A stretch of DNA of 64,000 nucleotides, taken from NCBI RefSeq assembly GCF_900109455.1, contig NZ_FOAG01000013.1:22831-86830 (forward strand), written 5' to 3'. This DNA comes from Roseovarius azorensis. Its GTDB lineage: Bacteria > Pseudomonadota > Alphaproteobacteria > Rhodobacterales > Rhodobacteraceae. Below, in pieces: positions 10,254 to 18,558 of this stretch; the stretch's first letter is position 1, and every line of letters begins with the position of its first letter. The position numbers were made by a program, and so were the translations under genes. The notes beneath the pieces were generated by a model. It had not been told where the DNA came from and did not search any database. It worked only from the letters and a program-made list of their open reading frames with translations.

Positions 10254-12038
10254 TCAATTGGATGCCTGCCTTATAGCAGCCAGTTCCCCGGGTTCAATCT
10301 CGGGTCGCAGCCCCAGCAGCGGAGCGACGCGGCGGATGATCTCTGCGGCAACCGGCACCGCGGTCCAGCCCGCGGTGCGGCGCGGCTCGTCTCCGGATGT
10401 CTCGACCGGCTCGTCCAGCGCGACCACCAGCACATATTGCGGGTCATGTGCCGGGAAAAAGCTGGCAAAGGTCGCGATCACCTTGTCCTTTTCATAACCC
10501 TTGCCGTTGATCCGGGGCTTGTCGGCGGTGCCGGTCTTGCCAGCCACCGCATAGCCCGGCACCTCGCCCAGGCTCGCGGTGCCGCCGGCCACCACCTCGC
10601 GCAGCATCCCGCGCATCGCGGCGGCGGTCTGTTCCGAAATGACCCGTTCGCCCGGCCCCTGTGCGCCACCATGCAGCAGGGTCGGTGTGACGCGCCGCCC
10701 ACCGTTGGCGATCGTGGCATAGGCGGCGGCCAGATGCATCGGGCTGGTCGAAAACCCGTGGCCATAGGAAATCGTCATTGTCGACAGTTCCGACCATTTC
10801 GCCGGCAAGAGCGGCTTGCTGCCCGCCGCCTCGGTGATCTCGACGGGTGAGGCTTCCATGAACCCCAGCTTTTCCAGAAACGCGCGCTGCCGCACGCCCC
10901 CGATCTCCATGGCGATCCGCGCCGTGCCCACGTTCGAGGACTTGACGATCACATTGGTCACCGACTGTTCCGGCCCGTAATTGCGGAAATCGCGGATCCG
11001 GAACTTGCCCCATGCCATCGGCGTCTTGGTGTTGATCACCGTGTCGGGCGTCACCAGCCCCAGATCCAGTGCCTGCGCCACGGCAAAGACCTTGAACGTG
11101 CTGCCCAGCTCATAAACCCCCTGCACCGCGCGGTTGAACAGCGGACTGTCATCGGGCCGCCCCGTCACCGGCAGCGCGGGCCGGTCGTTGGGATCGAAAT
11201 CCGGCAGCGAGGCCACAGCGACAACCTCGCCGGTCCCCACCTCCATCAGAATGCCCGCCGCGCCCCTGGCATTCATGATCTTCATGCCGCCCAGCAGAAC
11301 ACGCTCCATCGCCGCCTGCACCGACAGGTCGAGCGACAGCACCAGCGGTTCGTTCGAGCGGCCCGGATCGCGCAGCCGCTCGTCATGGAACTTCTCGACG
11401 CCCGCCACGCCCACAACCTCGGCGGCATGCACCCCTTCACGACCGAAACTCGCCCCGCCCAGCACATGCGCGGCCAGCCGCCCGTTGGGATAGAGCCGCA
11501 TCTCGCGCGGTCCGAACAGCAGCCCCGGCTCGCCAATGTCATGCACCGCCTGCTGCTGCTCGGGACTCAGTTTCTTCTTGATCCACAGGAACTTGCGCGT
11601 GCCGGTAAAATCCTTCAGCAGCCGGTCGCGGTTGAGGTCGGGAAAAATCGCTGCCAGCTTGTCCGCCGCTGTCGCCGGATCGACCATCGTCTGCGGCTGC
11701 GCATAAAGACTGTAGGTGTCGAAATTCGTCGCCAGAATACGCCCCTGCCGGTCCACGATATCCGCGCGCTGCGCAAAAATTTCCGCACCCGCCACGCTGG
11801 CGCGCGGCTCGGCGGGTTCGGACTGGGCCAGCACCGCCATGCGCCCGCCGACCACGCCAAAGGCGCAGAAGAACATCACCGCCAGCACCAGCAGCCGCCC
11901 CTCGGCCCGCCTCCGGGCGCGGTCGCGCATCTCTTCATGGCGCAGGCGGATATTCTCGCGCTCGATGGCATCGGGGTTCTCGCCCCGGCTGCGGGCATCC
12001 AGAATACGCGCCAGCGGGCGCAGTGGCGTGCGGATCAT
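10254..12038 (-). CDS. ftsI: Division-specific peptidoglycan transpeptidase FtsI (PBP3)
   Basis: This class B penicillin-binding protein (594 aa) crosslinks septal peptidoglycan with FtsW. A basic cytoplasmic tail leads to one membrane helix at about 48-68. The pedestal domain follows, then the transpeptidase domain with catalytic S313-TFK, S367-S-N and K501-TG. All three active-site motifs are intact. The cytoplasmic tail of about 45 residues rich in Arg/Glu is longer than in E. coli. The start overlaps the ftsL stop by 4 bases. Confidence 0.97.
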   Translation of the reverse strand: MIRTPLRPLARILDARSRGENPDAIERENIRLRHEEMRDRARRRAEGRLLVLAVMFFCAFGVVGGRMAVLAQSEPAEPRASVAGAEIFAQRADIVDRQGRILATNFDTYSLYAQPQTMVDPATAADKLAAIFPDLNRDRLLKDFTGTRKFLWIKKKLSPEQQQAVHDIGEPGLLFGPREMRLYPNGRLAAHVLGGASFGREGVHAAEVVGVAGVEKFHDERLRDPGRSNEPLVLSLDLSVQAAMERVLLGGMKIMNARGAAGILMEVGTGEVVAVASLPDFDPNDRPALPVTGRPDDSPLFNRAVQGVYELGSTFKVFAVAQALDLGLVTPDTVINTKTPMAWGKFRIRDFRNYGPEQSVTNVIVKSSNVGTARIAMEIGGVRQRAFLEKLGFMEASPVEITEAAGSKPLLPAKWSELSTMTISYGHGFSTSPMHLAAAYATIANGGRRVTPTLLHGGAQGPGERVISEQTAAAMRGMLREVVAGGTASLGEVPGYAVAGKTGTADKPRINGKGYEKDKVIATFASFFPAHDPQYVLVVALDEPVETSGDEPRRTAGWTAVPVAAEIIRRVAPLLGLRPEIEPGELAAIRQASN

Positions 12039-12376
12039 GGCTCCTGCTCCATGGTCGAGACATCAATCGAATTGGTGATCGGCAGCACCGGCGCCGGATA
12101 GGCGACCTGATCAATCCGCCCGAACTGATGCGGTTGCAGCGGCAACAGACCCAGTCGGTCGTAATTGATCTCGACCAGATCCATCAGCCGCTCGGGACGG
12201 TTCAGATAGGCCCATTCGGCATTGAGCACCCGCAGCCGCTGCCGCGCCTCGCCGATCTCGGCCTGCAACTGCTCGGCGCGCGCCAGCGCCTCCTGCGTGC
12301 GGTAATTCTCGCGATAGGCCCAGAACGCCAGGCCGATCACCGCCAGCGTCGTCACTGCGAATAACAGGCTGCGCAT
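12035..12376 (-). CDS. ftsL: Cell division protein FtsL
   Basis: This is a 113-aa bitopic protein. An N-terminal membrane helix (about residues 3-20) is followed by a periplasmic heptad-like coiled coil with LARAEQLQAEIGEARQRL, then a NAEWAYLNRPERL segment typical of alphaproteobacterial FtsL. It would join FtsB and FtsQ in activating FtsWI. Identification rests on position between rsmH and ftsI plus topology, since the sequence is poorly conserved. Its ATG overlaps the rsmH stop by one base (TAATG). Confidence 0.9.
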   Translation of the reverse strand: MRSLLFAVTTLAVIGLAFWAYRENYRTQEALARAEQLQAEIGEARQRLRVLNAEWAYLNRPERLMDLVEINYDRLGLLPLQPHQFGRIDQVAYPAPVLPITNSIDVSTMEQEP

Positions 12377-13368
12377 TATCTTTCCCCCTTGAGAAGCGGC
12401 ATGCCGATGGATGCGCGGTCGGTGCGCCCCGGCGGGGCCTCCGTCCGCACCGCAACCCGCAGCTTGGCGCTGCGCGATCGCGGATTTTCAGCCAGTTCCT
12501 GCGGATCCGGCCCGATCGCCTTGCGCGATTTCAGTTTGAATTGCGGCGCCTTGCGCAGAGTCGCGGGCGCGTGGCGACTGCCGGCGCCACCGCCGCCCGA
12601 CCGGTCCTGCAGGAACCGCTTGACCATCCGATCCTCGATGGAATGAAATGTCACCACCGCCAGATACCCGCCGGGGACCAGCGCACGCTCCGCCGCCTCC
12701 AGCCCGCCCAGAAGTGCTCCATATTCGTCATTCACCGCGATCCGGATCGCCTGGAACGTGCGTGTCGCGGGATGCACCTGACCGGGTTTGGGGCGCGGCA
12801 GACACCGCTCGACGATCCCCGCTAGATGCAGCGTCGTCTCGATCCGCCCAGCCTCGCGCGCCTTGACGATCGCCCGCGCGATGCGCCGGCTCGCGCGTTC
12901 CTCGCCGTAAAGATAGAGGATATCGGCCAGTTCGCCCTCGTCGGCGGTATTGACCATATCGGCGGCACTCGGCCCCTCCTGGCTCATCCGCATGTCGAGC
13001 GGACCGTCCTTCTGAAAGGAAAAACCCCGCGCCGCCTGATCAAGCTGCATCGACGACACCCCCAGATCAAGCACCACCCCGTCCAGCCCTTCGGCATGCT
13101 GATCCAACTGCGCGAAATTGCCTTGCACCAGCCGCAACCGCCCGCCATAGGGTGCGCCCCACTCCGCCGCCATCTCCAGCGCCAGCGGATCGCGGTCCAC
13201 CCCGATCACCTCGCGCGCTCCCGCCTCCAGCAGCGCCCGCGCATAGCCCCCTGCGCCCAGCGTGCCGTCCAGCCAGACCCCGCGCACCGGCGCCACGGCG
13301 GCAATCAGCGGACGCAACAGAACCGGGATATGCGGGTCAGTGTCCTTGGGGGCGGCGGCAGCGGCCAT
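12376..13368 (-). CDS. rsmH: 16S rRNA (cytosine1402-N4)-methyltransferase RsmH
   Basis: RsmH (MraW) methylates N4 of C1402 in 16S rRNA using S-adenosylmethionine. The 330-aa sequence starts with the conserved HIPVLL, then the SAM loop [10 protein letters not shown]. The [10 protein letters not shown] segment, [13 protein letters not shown], and the C-terminal [14 protein letters not shown] and RKAIGPD stretches match the family. It is 3 bases from the mraZ stop and overlaps ftsL by one base. It is the second gene of the dcw operon. Confidence 0.97.
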   Translation of the reverse strand: MAAAAAPKDTDPHIPVLLRPLIAAVAPVRGVWLDGTLGAGGYARALLEAGAREVIGVDRDPLALEMAAEWGAPYGGRLRLVQGNFAQLDQHAEGLDGVVLDLGVSSMQLDQAARGFSFQKDGPLDMRMSQEGPSAADMVNTADEGELADILYLYGEERASRRIARAIVKAREAGRIETTLHLAGIVERCLPRPKPGQVHPATRTFQAIRIAVNDEYGALLGGLEAAERALVPGGYLAVVTFHSIEDRMVKRFLQDRSGGGGAGSRHAPATLRKAPQFKLKSRKAIGPDPQELAENPRSRSAKLRVAVRTEAPPGRTDRASIGMPLLKGER

Positions 13369-13371
13369 GGC

Positions 13372-13875
13372 TCACCCCTCTTGCGGTCGATCCAGCAGGA
13401 TCAGCGGATCGAAATCTTCCGGGAACCCGTCCAGCCAGGTCTCGGTCCGGGCCAGTTCCTCGGCCTCGTAGGTCTCGGGCTTCCAGATCTGAAACGTATC
13501 GCCCGCCGCGATGAAAAACGCCTCGCCCTCAAGGTCGATCTTCTTGCGCAGCTTGGCGGGCAGCACCAACCGCCCGGTCTCGTCCACGCTCGTGGGATAG
13601 CTCTGGCCGTGGAACAGCCGTTGCACCATCTTGCGTTCGTTCGAACCGCGCGGCAGAGCGGCGATCTTGGCGTCCACTTCCTCCATCGCCTCGACGGTGT
13701 AGCATTCCAGGTAATGCCGCCGGTGATCGCCGTAGACGATGATGAGTTCGGGGTTCAGTCCCTCTTTCCAGTTCGGATCCGAGGCCTCGATCACACGGCG
13801 GAACAGGGCCGGGATCGACACCCTGCCCTTTCCATCCACCTTGTGGAGACTTTCGCCCCTGAATATCCGGCCCAC
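13372..13875 (-). CDS. mraZ: Transcriptional regulator MraZ (GTG start preferred)
   Basis: MraZ is an AbrB-fold, ring-forming DNA-binding protein that controls the dcw operon. The FRGESLHKVDGKGRVSIPA motif and the later repeat half with TSVDETGRLVLPAKLR are clear, so both halves are present. I prefer the GTG at 13875 (167 aa, MGRIFRGES). Homologues begin there, and purine-rich GGGA and AAGGA lie upstream. An in-frame ATG at 13953 would add 26 unlike residues and falls in the loop of a 12-bp-stem hairpin. The protein probably acts on the TGGGA repeats at 14320-14334. Confidence 0.93.
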   Translation of the reverse strand: MGRIFRGESLHKVDGKGRVSIPALFRRVIEASDPNWKEGLNPELIIVYGDHRRHYLECYTVEAMEEVDAKIAALPRGSNERKMVQRLFHGQSYPTSVDETGRLVLPAKLRKKIDLEGEAFFIAAGDTFQIWKPETYEAEELARTETWLDGFPEDFDPLILLDRPQEG

Positions 13876-13929
13876 TGTCCCGCTGGTCCTTGTGCCTGCC
13901 CCCTCGAGTTTCCAGCCCCTCGGATACGA

Positions 13930-14263
13930 AACGGCGGGTTGATCTGCTGCCACCGATCAACCCGCCGCCCTCGTCCCGCATCGCGGGGGGTGTCCGACTG
14001 CGCGCGCCACCTGGGGGGATGTCTGCTCGCCCGCGCGCCGGATCTCATTGTTCGATGAAAGCGGGTGCCTGTATGAAACCTGACTTGGGAGTTTTCGGGG
14101 TCTTGCTGCCCCTCTTTGATCCCGTTCTCATCGTGCATCATGGATACTATGGGAATTTATCCCATGGCAATGATTTTTTGCACAAGCTGGCATAGGATAT
14201 TGTTTAGAATGACCCTATCGAGCAAGATTATGTGGTCACTTCAATCAAAAATACACCTTATGT
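13930..14263 (-). ncRNA. upsM: UpsM-like sRNA / long 5' leader of the dcw operon
   Basis: In Rhodobacter sphaeroides the abundant sRNA UpsM is made from the leader upstream of mraZ by transcription from the dcw promoter and termination before mraZ. The same arrangement is visible here: a minus-strand promoter at 14270-14299, about 330 nt without a convincing gene, and a 12-bp hairpin at 13933-13966. The ends are estimates from the promoter and hairpin. I compared layout, not sequence, so homology to UpsM is an inference. The region also holds smaller GC hairpins near 13970-14000. Confidence 0.5.
13933..13966 (-). terminator. Strong hairpin at the end of the mraZ leader
   Basis: The arms 13933-13944 and 13955-13966 (GGCGGGTTGATC and its exact complement) form a perfect 12-bp stem with a 10-nt loop. 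On the minus strand the stem is followed by GTTTCGT, a short T stretch. It lies 58-91 bases upstream of the mraZ GTG. It therefore looks like an intrinsic, probably partial, terminator in the leader, releasing a short RNA while some polymerases continue into the operon. Confidence 0.7.
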
Positions 14264-14269
14264 TGTATG

Positions 14270-14299
14270 TTTATAGATTTAAATAACAATATATGTAAA
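14270..14299 (-). promoter_or_regulatory. Predicted sigma-70 promoter of the dcw operon
   Basis: On the minus strand TTTACA (14299-14294) and TATAAA (14275-14270) are separated by 18 bases inside a strikingly AT-rich stretch (about 14150-14345) of an otherwise GC-rich window. A start near 14263 would give a leader of about 390 nt to mraZ. Confidence 0.55.
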
Positions 14300-14319
14300 A
14301 ACTACAGTGAAATATGATT

Positions 14320-14334
14320 TCCCATCATTTCCCA
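14320..14334 (-). promoter_or_regulatory. Candidate MraZ-binding direct repeats
   Basis: On the minus strand TGGGA occurs twice with exactly 5 bases between (TGGGAAATGATGGGAAAT), a 10-bp period. MraZ of enterobacteria binds TGGG-type repeats with this spacing. The pair lies about 20 bases upstream of the predicted -35 box. A third single TGGGA lies at 14160-14164 in the leader. Nothing else recognisable was seen in 14335-14624. Confidence 0.55.
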
Positions 14335-14624
14335 AGATTATTTCACATACTTGGCAAAAAAGGCCGCTCAGACCTCCCGGCCAGCCACATGACTCCACCA
14401 GGGCAGCCAAAATTCGACCTTTTCTCCCGAGTGATTCGCCCGTTTCCGGCATCTGACGTCCGCACATCCCCGACCGTCCCATACATTCCCGCAGGACACG
14501 GGGAAGCCTGCCCTCCCGAATGGGATTTCAGACCTTCACCTTCAGGACAACATGCCCCGCGTGACGCGCCGGTCCAAATGTTCGGATCAGGAAGGGATCA
14601 TACGGACCCCGGCGGGGCTGCGCG

Positions 14625-15140
14625 TCAAGTCTCGGGCGCCAGCCATTTGAACATCACCCGCGCATCGACTAGTCCGGCCTGCGGATGACGAAAGGCGCGC
14701 GGCAGGCGGCCCACCGTCTCGAACCCGAGGCTCTGCCACAGCGCGATCGCACCACGGTTGGTCTCGACCACGAAATTGAACTGCATCGCCAGATAGCCCA
14801 TGGCCCGCGCCTCATCCTGCGAATGCAGACACATCGCCCGCGCGATCCCCTGCCCCCGCGCAGCCTCGCCGACCATGTAGCCGCAGTTGCAGACATGCGC
14901 GCCGCCACCCGCCTGATTGGTCTTGAGGGTATAGGTGCCCAGCACCTCTCCATCCCGCTCGGCGACATAGGTGGCGCGAGGCTGGTGCATCCACAGATCG
15001 CGCACCGTTTCCCGTGTCAGACCGGGATCAAGAGCATAGGTATCCCCCGCCCGGATCACATCGCGCACAATCGGCCAGAGCGCGGCGAAATCGTCCTCGC
15101 GCGCCAGCCGGATGCAAGGCTCTGCTTGATCCGTCATCAT
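14625..15140 (-). CDS. GNAT family N-acetyltransferase
   Basis: This is a predicted acetyl-CoA-dependent N-acetyltransferase (171 aa from the ATG at 15140, next to a GAGAGGGG ribosome site). The GNAT fold is recognisable from YMVGEAARGQGIARAMC (motif A, acetyl-CoA pyrophosphate loop) and the following QFNFVVETNRGAIALWQSLGF (motif B). The substrate cannot be told. The upstream in-frame GTG at 15158 is a less likely start. It is 45 bases from acuI on the same strand, so co-transcription is possible. Confidence 0.85.
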   Translation of the reverse strand: MMTDQAEPCIRLAREDDFAALWPIVRDVIRAGDTYALDPGLTRETVRDLWMHQPRATYVAERDGEVLGTYTLKTNQAGGGAHVCNCGYMVGEAARGQGIARAMCLHSQDEARAMGYLAMQFNFVVETNRGAIALWQSLGFETVGRLPRAFRHPQAGLVDARVMFKWLAPET

Positions 15141-15185
15141 CCCCCCGACCCCTCTCACTCGCAGTCGGTTGGCCTATACCAGACC

Positions 15186-16181
15186 TCAGGCGCTGACATC
15201 CACCACAACACGACCCCGGACCTGCCCTTTCAGGATATCCGCGCCCAATTGTGGCAGATCGGCCAGTGTCGCGGGCACGATCATCGCCTCCAGCCTGTCC
15301 ATCGGCAGATCGCGCGCGATCCGCTCCCAGGCCCGCACCCGGTTAGCATAGGGCTGCATCACGCTGTCGATACCCAGCAGGTTCACCCCCCGCAGGATAA
15401 AGGGCGTGATCAGCGCCCCCTCGATCGCCGGACCACCCGCCAGACCGATGGCCGCGACCGAGGTGCCGTATTTCATCTGCTTGAGCACCCGGCCCAGCAT
15501 CGCCCCGGCGACGGCATCGACGCAGCCCGCCCATTGCTCGCTCTCCAGCGGTTTTTTCGTGACCTCGGCGAATTCCTCGCGCGGCACGATCCGGCTGGCC
15601 CCCAGCCCGCGCAAATACTCTTCCTGCCCGGTCCGCCCGGTGACCGCCACTACCTCATGACCCAGATGCGCAAGGATCGCGGTCGCCACCGACCCGACGC
15701 CACCCGCCGCCCCGGTCACCAGAACCGGCCCGTGCCCCGGCGCCAGCCCGTGATCCTCCAGCGCCATCACCGCCAGCATCGCGGTGAAACCGGCGGTGCC
15801 CACCGCCATCGCCGCCCGCGTATCCACCCCCTCGGGCAGCGGCACCAGCCAGTCGGCCCTCACCCGCGCCTTCTGGCTGTAACCGCCCCAATGCGCCTCG
15901 CCCACGCGCCAGCCGGTCAGCACCACCCTGTCGCCGGACCTGTAGCGCGCGTCCTCGCTCGCCTCGACCGTTCCGGCGAGATCGATTCCCGGCACATGCG
16001 GATACTTGCGCACCAGCCCCCCGCCCGGCCCGATGCACAGACCGTCCTTGTAATTCAGCGTGGAATATTCGACCGCCACGGTCACCTCCGCATGCGGCAG
16101 ATCCTCCAGCGCCAACTCCTTCACCCCGGCGCTCGTCCTGCCGCTCTCTTCGTCCTTCTCGACGACCAATGCCCTGAACAT
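15186..16181 (-). CDS. acuI: Acryloyl-CoA reductase AcuI (YhdH/YhfP family)
   Basis: This is a zinc-independent medium-chain dehydrogenase/reductase of the YhdH/YhfP family (331 aa). In roseobacters AcuI reduces toxic acryloyl-CoA to propionyl-CoA with NADPH during DMSP breakdown. Landmarks are the N-terminal MFRALVV, STLNYKDGL, PGIDLAGTVE, the nucleotide-binding VTGAAGGVGSVA, and the NADPH-type VTGR segment. The ATG at 16181 has a perfect AAGGAG site; the longer upstream reading frame is not needed. The gene follows dmdA on the same strand with 107 bp between, matching the dmdA-acuI operon described in Ruegeria. The function is assigned from family and neighbour. Confidence 0.88.
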   Translation of the reverse strand: MFRALVVEKDEESGRTSAGVKELALEDLPHAEVTVAVEYSTLNYKDGLCIGPGGGLVRKYPHVPGIDLAGTVEASEDARYRSGDRVVLTGWRVGEAHWGGYSQKARVRADWLVPLPEGVDTRAAMAVGTAGFTAMLAVMALEDHGLAPGHGPVLVTGAAGGVGSVATAILAHLGHEVVAVTGRTGQEEYLRGLGASRIVPREEFAEVTKKPLESEQWAGCVDAVAGAMLGRVLKQMKYGTSVAAIGLAGGPAIEGALITPFILRGVNLLGIDSVMQPYANRVRAWERIARDLPMDRLEAMIVPATLADLPQLGADILKGQVRGRVVVDVSA

Positions 16182-16221
16182 TTCAATCTCCTTTTTCCAC
16201 GCAGAGCCCATGCCCCGCTTC

Positions 16222-16288
16222 ATCTGGCCCAAAATGCCTCGGGGGAGCCGCCCGGAACGGGCGACGGGGGCAGCGCCCCCGACCCTGC
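16222..16288 (-). terminator. Double-hairpin element downstream of dmdA
   Basis: Two perfect GC hairpins stand back to back: CGCCCG-GAA-CGGGCG (16249-16263) and CGGGGGC-AGC-GCCCCCG (16265-16281). On the minus strand they begin within 10 bases of the dmdA stop, and CATTTTGGG follows. This suits attenuation or termination between dmdA and acuI. The layout resembles dispersed intergenic elements of roseobacter genomes, but no second copy was found in this window. Confidence 0.55.
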
Positions 16289-17401
16289 TCAGGCCCAGAA
16301 CCCCTTTTGAACCACTCCGCGCCGCTCGCCGTCCGGCGCCAGCACGCGCAACTCCGTACCCGCCTCCCAATGGGTCATCCGCACCATGCCAATCGACACA
16401 TTGGTCCGGAAATCCGGCGACCACGCCGCCGAACTGACCCGGCCCACGCGGTGGCCCCTCTCCGACAGGACCGGCCACCATTCCCTGCAACCCGGCACCG
16501 GAGCGCCGTCAATGGCGATGGCACAGATCTGCTGCACCGGCCCTTCCTTTGCCACCCTGAGCAGCGCGTCGCGCCCGATACAGCCGATGGCAGTGGCGGT
16601 GTTGCAGAACCGCCCCAGCCCGCATTCATGCGGCGTGTTGTCGTCGGTCATGTCATTGCCATAACTCAGCAATCCACCCTCGATCCGCTCGATCAGGTTG
16701 GGACATCCGGCGTGCACGTCCCACGGGCGCCCCGCCTCCATCAGCGCGTTCCACAGCGGCATGCCCGTTTCGCCGCCCTCCACATAGATCTCGTAGCCCC
16801 CCTGCTTGGAATAGCCCGAGCGCGCGACCACCATGTCGCGGCCCTGGAAATCGAAATGCCCGAAGCGAAAGAACCGTATGTCGCGCACCGCGTCGCCAAA
16901 CACCGCCGCCATCAGATCGTCGGCGCGCGGCCCCTGGACCGCGAGCGGACTCACATCCGGCTCGTCCACCAGAACATCCAGCCGCCAGCCATGCGCGATC
17001 CCCTTGACCCAGTAGAGCAGATCGGAATCCGCGATCGAAATCCACCAGCGATCCTCCGCCAGCTTGACCGCCACCGGATCGTTCAGCATGCCTCCGGTTT
17101 CGTCCACGATGGGCACATAATAGCACTGCCCCGCCATCATGCCACGCAGATCGCGCGGCGTCAGCATCTGCATCAGGCGGCCCGCATCCGGTCCGCGCAA
17201 CTCGACCTGCCGCTCACAGGCCACGTCCCAGACCTGCACCGCTTCCTTGAGATGCCGGTAATCCTCCTCGACCGAGCGAAACACCGTCGGCAGCAGCATG
17301 TGGTTATAGACCGTGTAGGCCCGGACGCCCGCCGCCTCGACACCTTCGGAGAACGGCGTGCGGCGCAACCGCCGCGACAGGGACAACAGGGGGGCGTTCA
17401 T
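16289..17401 (-). CDS. dmdA: Dimethylsulfoniopropionate demethylase DmdA
   Basis: DmdA moves a methyl group from the algal osmolyte DMSP to tetrahydrofolate, leaving methylmercaptopropionate. The 370-aa protein has the GcvT/aminomethyltransferase fold. It carries segments I recognise from roseobacter DmdA: VKAYTVYNHMLLPT-type text, VQVWDVACERQVE, GGMLNDPVAVKLAEDRWW, SDLLYWVKGIAHGW, and GNDMTDDNTPHECGLGRF. The ATG at 17401 overlaps the stop of the upstream DinB-like gene as ATGA, so it is last or near last in a DUF2182-DUF1326-dinB-dmdA unit. This strongly suggests a marine, DMSP-using bacterium. Confidence 0.95.
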   Translation of the reverse strand: MNAPLLSLSRRLRRTPFSEGVEAAGVRAYTVYNHMLLPTVFRSVEEDYRHLKEAVQVWDVACERQVELRGPDAGRLMQMLTPRDLRGMMAGQCYYVPIVDETGGMLNDPVAVKLAEDRWWISIADSDLLYWVKGIAHGWRLDVLVDEPDVSPLAVQGPRADDLMAAVFGDAVRDIRFFRFGHFDFQGRDMVVARSGYSKQGGYEIYVEGGETGMPLWNALMEAGRPWDVHAGCPNLIERIEGGLLSYGNDMTDDNTPHECGLGRFCNTATAIGCIGRDALLRVAKEGPVQQICAIAIDGAPVPGCREWWPVLSERGHRVGRVSSAAWSPDFRTNVSIGMVRMTHWEAGTELRVLAPDGERRGVVQKGFWA

Positions 17402-17913
17402 TCGATGTCCTCGGGCATGAAGGCAAGATCCGTTTCCGGCGCGGCCAGCCCCGCGCGCGTCAGCATCGCATGGACCTGCCCCCGGTGGTGGGTCTGATGG
17501 TTGAACATATGGGTGACGCACAGTGCCAGCGGGCGGCTGATCCCGGCCCCCTTCACGGCGGAATGCCAGGTCAGATCGCCGGTCAGGTCGATACTGAGCA
17601 GATCGCGCGCCCAGGCCGAAATCCGGCCATCGAGTGCAAAGCGCTCGGCGCTCCACGCCGCCCCCGTGGGGGTCAGCGCGGTGCCCTCGGCGATCCCGCC
17701 CCCGGGCGGCTCGACGCCCGCCCCGAACCGGTTCAGCCACAGCCGGTCCGCCCAGAGCAGATGGTTGAGCGTGCCCAGGATCGAACCGAAATGCGCCCCG
17801 TGATCCTCGGTCAGCAGCTTGAGGCTGACGCCGTCCACCGCCCGCATGATCTGTGCATTCTGCCAGCCGTTATAGCGCGCCATCAGGCGCACATGATCCG
17901 CCGTCAGCAGCAT
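17398..17913 (-). CDS. DinB-family metal-dependent protein
   Basis: This is a 171-aa four-helix-bundle protein of the DinB/YfiT-like superfamily. Members bind a divalent metal with three histidines, and many are thiol-linked transferases or of unknown role. The expected histidines are visible in the GTLNHLLWADRLW segment and in HMFNHQTHHRGQVHAML. The start at 17913 was chosen because MLLTADHVRLMARYNGWQN matches the usual N-terminus and overlaps the DUF1326 stop (ATGA). It overlaps dmdA by 4 bases. Linkage to DMSP metabolism is not shown, only co-location. Confidence 0.85.
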   Translation of the reverse strand: MLLTADHVRLMARYNGWQNAQIMRAVDGVSLKLLTEDHGAHFGSILGTLNHLLWADRLWLNRFGAGVEPPGGGIAEGTALTPTGAAWSAERFALDGRISAWARDLLSIDLTGDLTWHSAVKGAGISRPLALCVTHMFNHQTHHRGQVHAMLTRAGLAAPETDLAFMPEDIE

Positions 17914-18542
17914 CAGCGCGGTCCTTTCCAGTCGATCTGGCAAATCTCCGCGCTGCGCCCGTCGAAATCCCACACCCGGCCAAAGGCGCGCACCCGGCCC
18001 TTGGTGGCGGTGGCCACGGTGATATCCGGACCCATCCAGTATTCGGTGTTGGTCACGACGATATCGCGGCCGCCATGCCCCTCGACGGGCACCACCTCGC
18101 CCTGAATCTTCTTGCCCACCATCAGCCGCCGCGCCTTGCCTTCGGTCTCGAAGACGACCGGCGCGCGTTCGGCGCCCAGAAATTCGCTCACCAGCATGCT
18201 GAACAGCCCGGTCGTGCCCCGCGCACGGCCGGAAAAGATGTTGACCAGCGCGTCATAGGCCGCCTCGCTCGCGCGCTCGTCGATATAGGCGGCGGCCTTC
18301 CAGTTGCCGCGCCCCATCAGGCCGGGGATCTCCAGCATCAGGCCAACGTTCAGCCCCGACAGATCCTCGCCGCCATATGTACCCTCGTCGATCCGCACCC
18401 CGGCCCAGGCCTGACAATAGCCTTCGGTCGGCGGATGCTTGCCCAGGGAAACCACGCAGGGGCAGAATACCGTGCAGTTGCAGTTGAGGATCAGCTCCCC
18501 CTTGATCGTCCAGGGCACCGTGCCCACATCGTCCAATGCCAT
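17913..18542 (-). CDS. DUF1326 protein with N-terminal Cys cluster
   Basis: This is a 209-aa protein of unknown function that matches the DUF1326 family. The N-terminal strand carries a cysteine cluster, LNCNCTVFCPCVVS (C-x-C-x4-C-x-C), reminiscent of a metal or redox site. The rest is predicted beta-rich and soluble, with no signal peptide. It is translated just before DinB (ATGA overlap) and 16 bases after DUF2182. DUF1326 and DUF2182 genes are commonly adjacent in Proteobacteria, which suggests joint function. A metal-related role is an inference from the cysteines. Confidence 0.8.
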   Translation of the reverse strand: MALDDVGTVPWTIKGELILNCNCTVFCPCVVSLGKHPPTEGYCQAWAGVRIDEGTYGGEDLSGLNVGLMLEIPGLMGRGNWKAAAYIDERASEAAYDALVNIFSGRARGTTGLFSMLVSEFLGAERAPVVFETEGKARRLMVGKKIQGEVVPVEGHGGRDIVVTNTEYWMGPDITVATATKGRVRAFGRVWDFDGRSAEICQIDWKGPR

Positions 18543-18558
18543 TTTCCGGCCTCCTCTC

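Noticed and set aside
13372..13953. MraZ starting at the ATG at 13953
   Set aside because: The extra 26 residues are not family-like and the ATG is in the loop of a 12-bp-stem hairpin.
15186..16490. Longer acuI frame starting upstream at 16490
   Set aside because: The extension overlaps dmdA, and the ATG at 16181 has a perfect AAGGAG and matches the family N-terminus.
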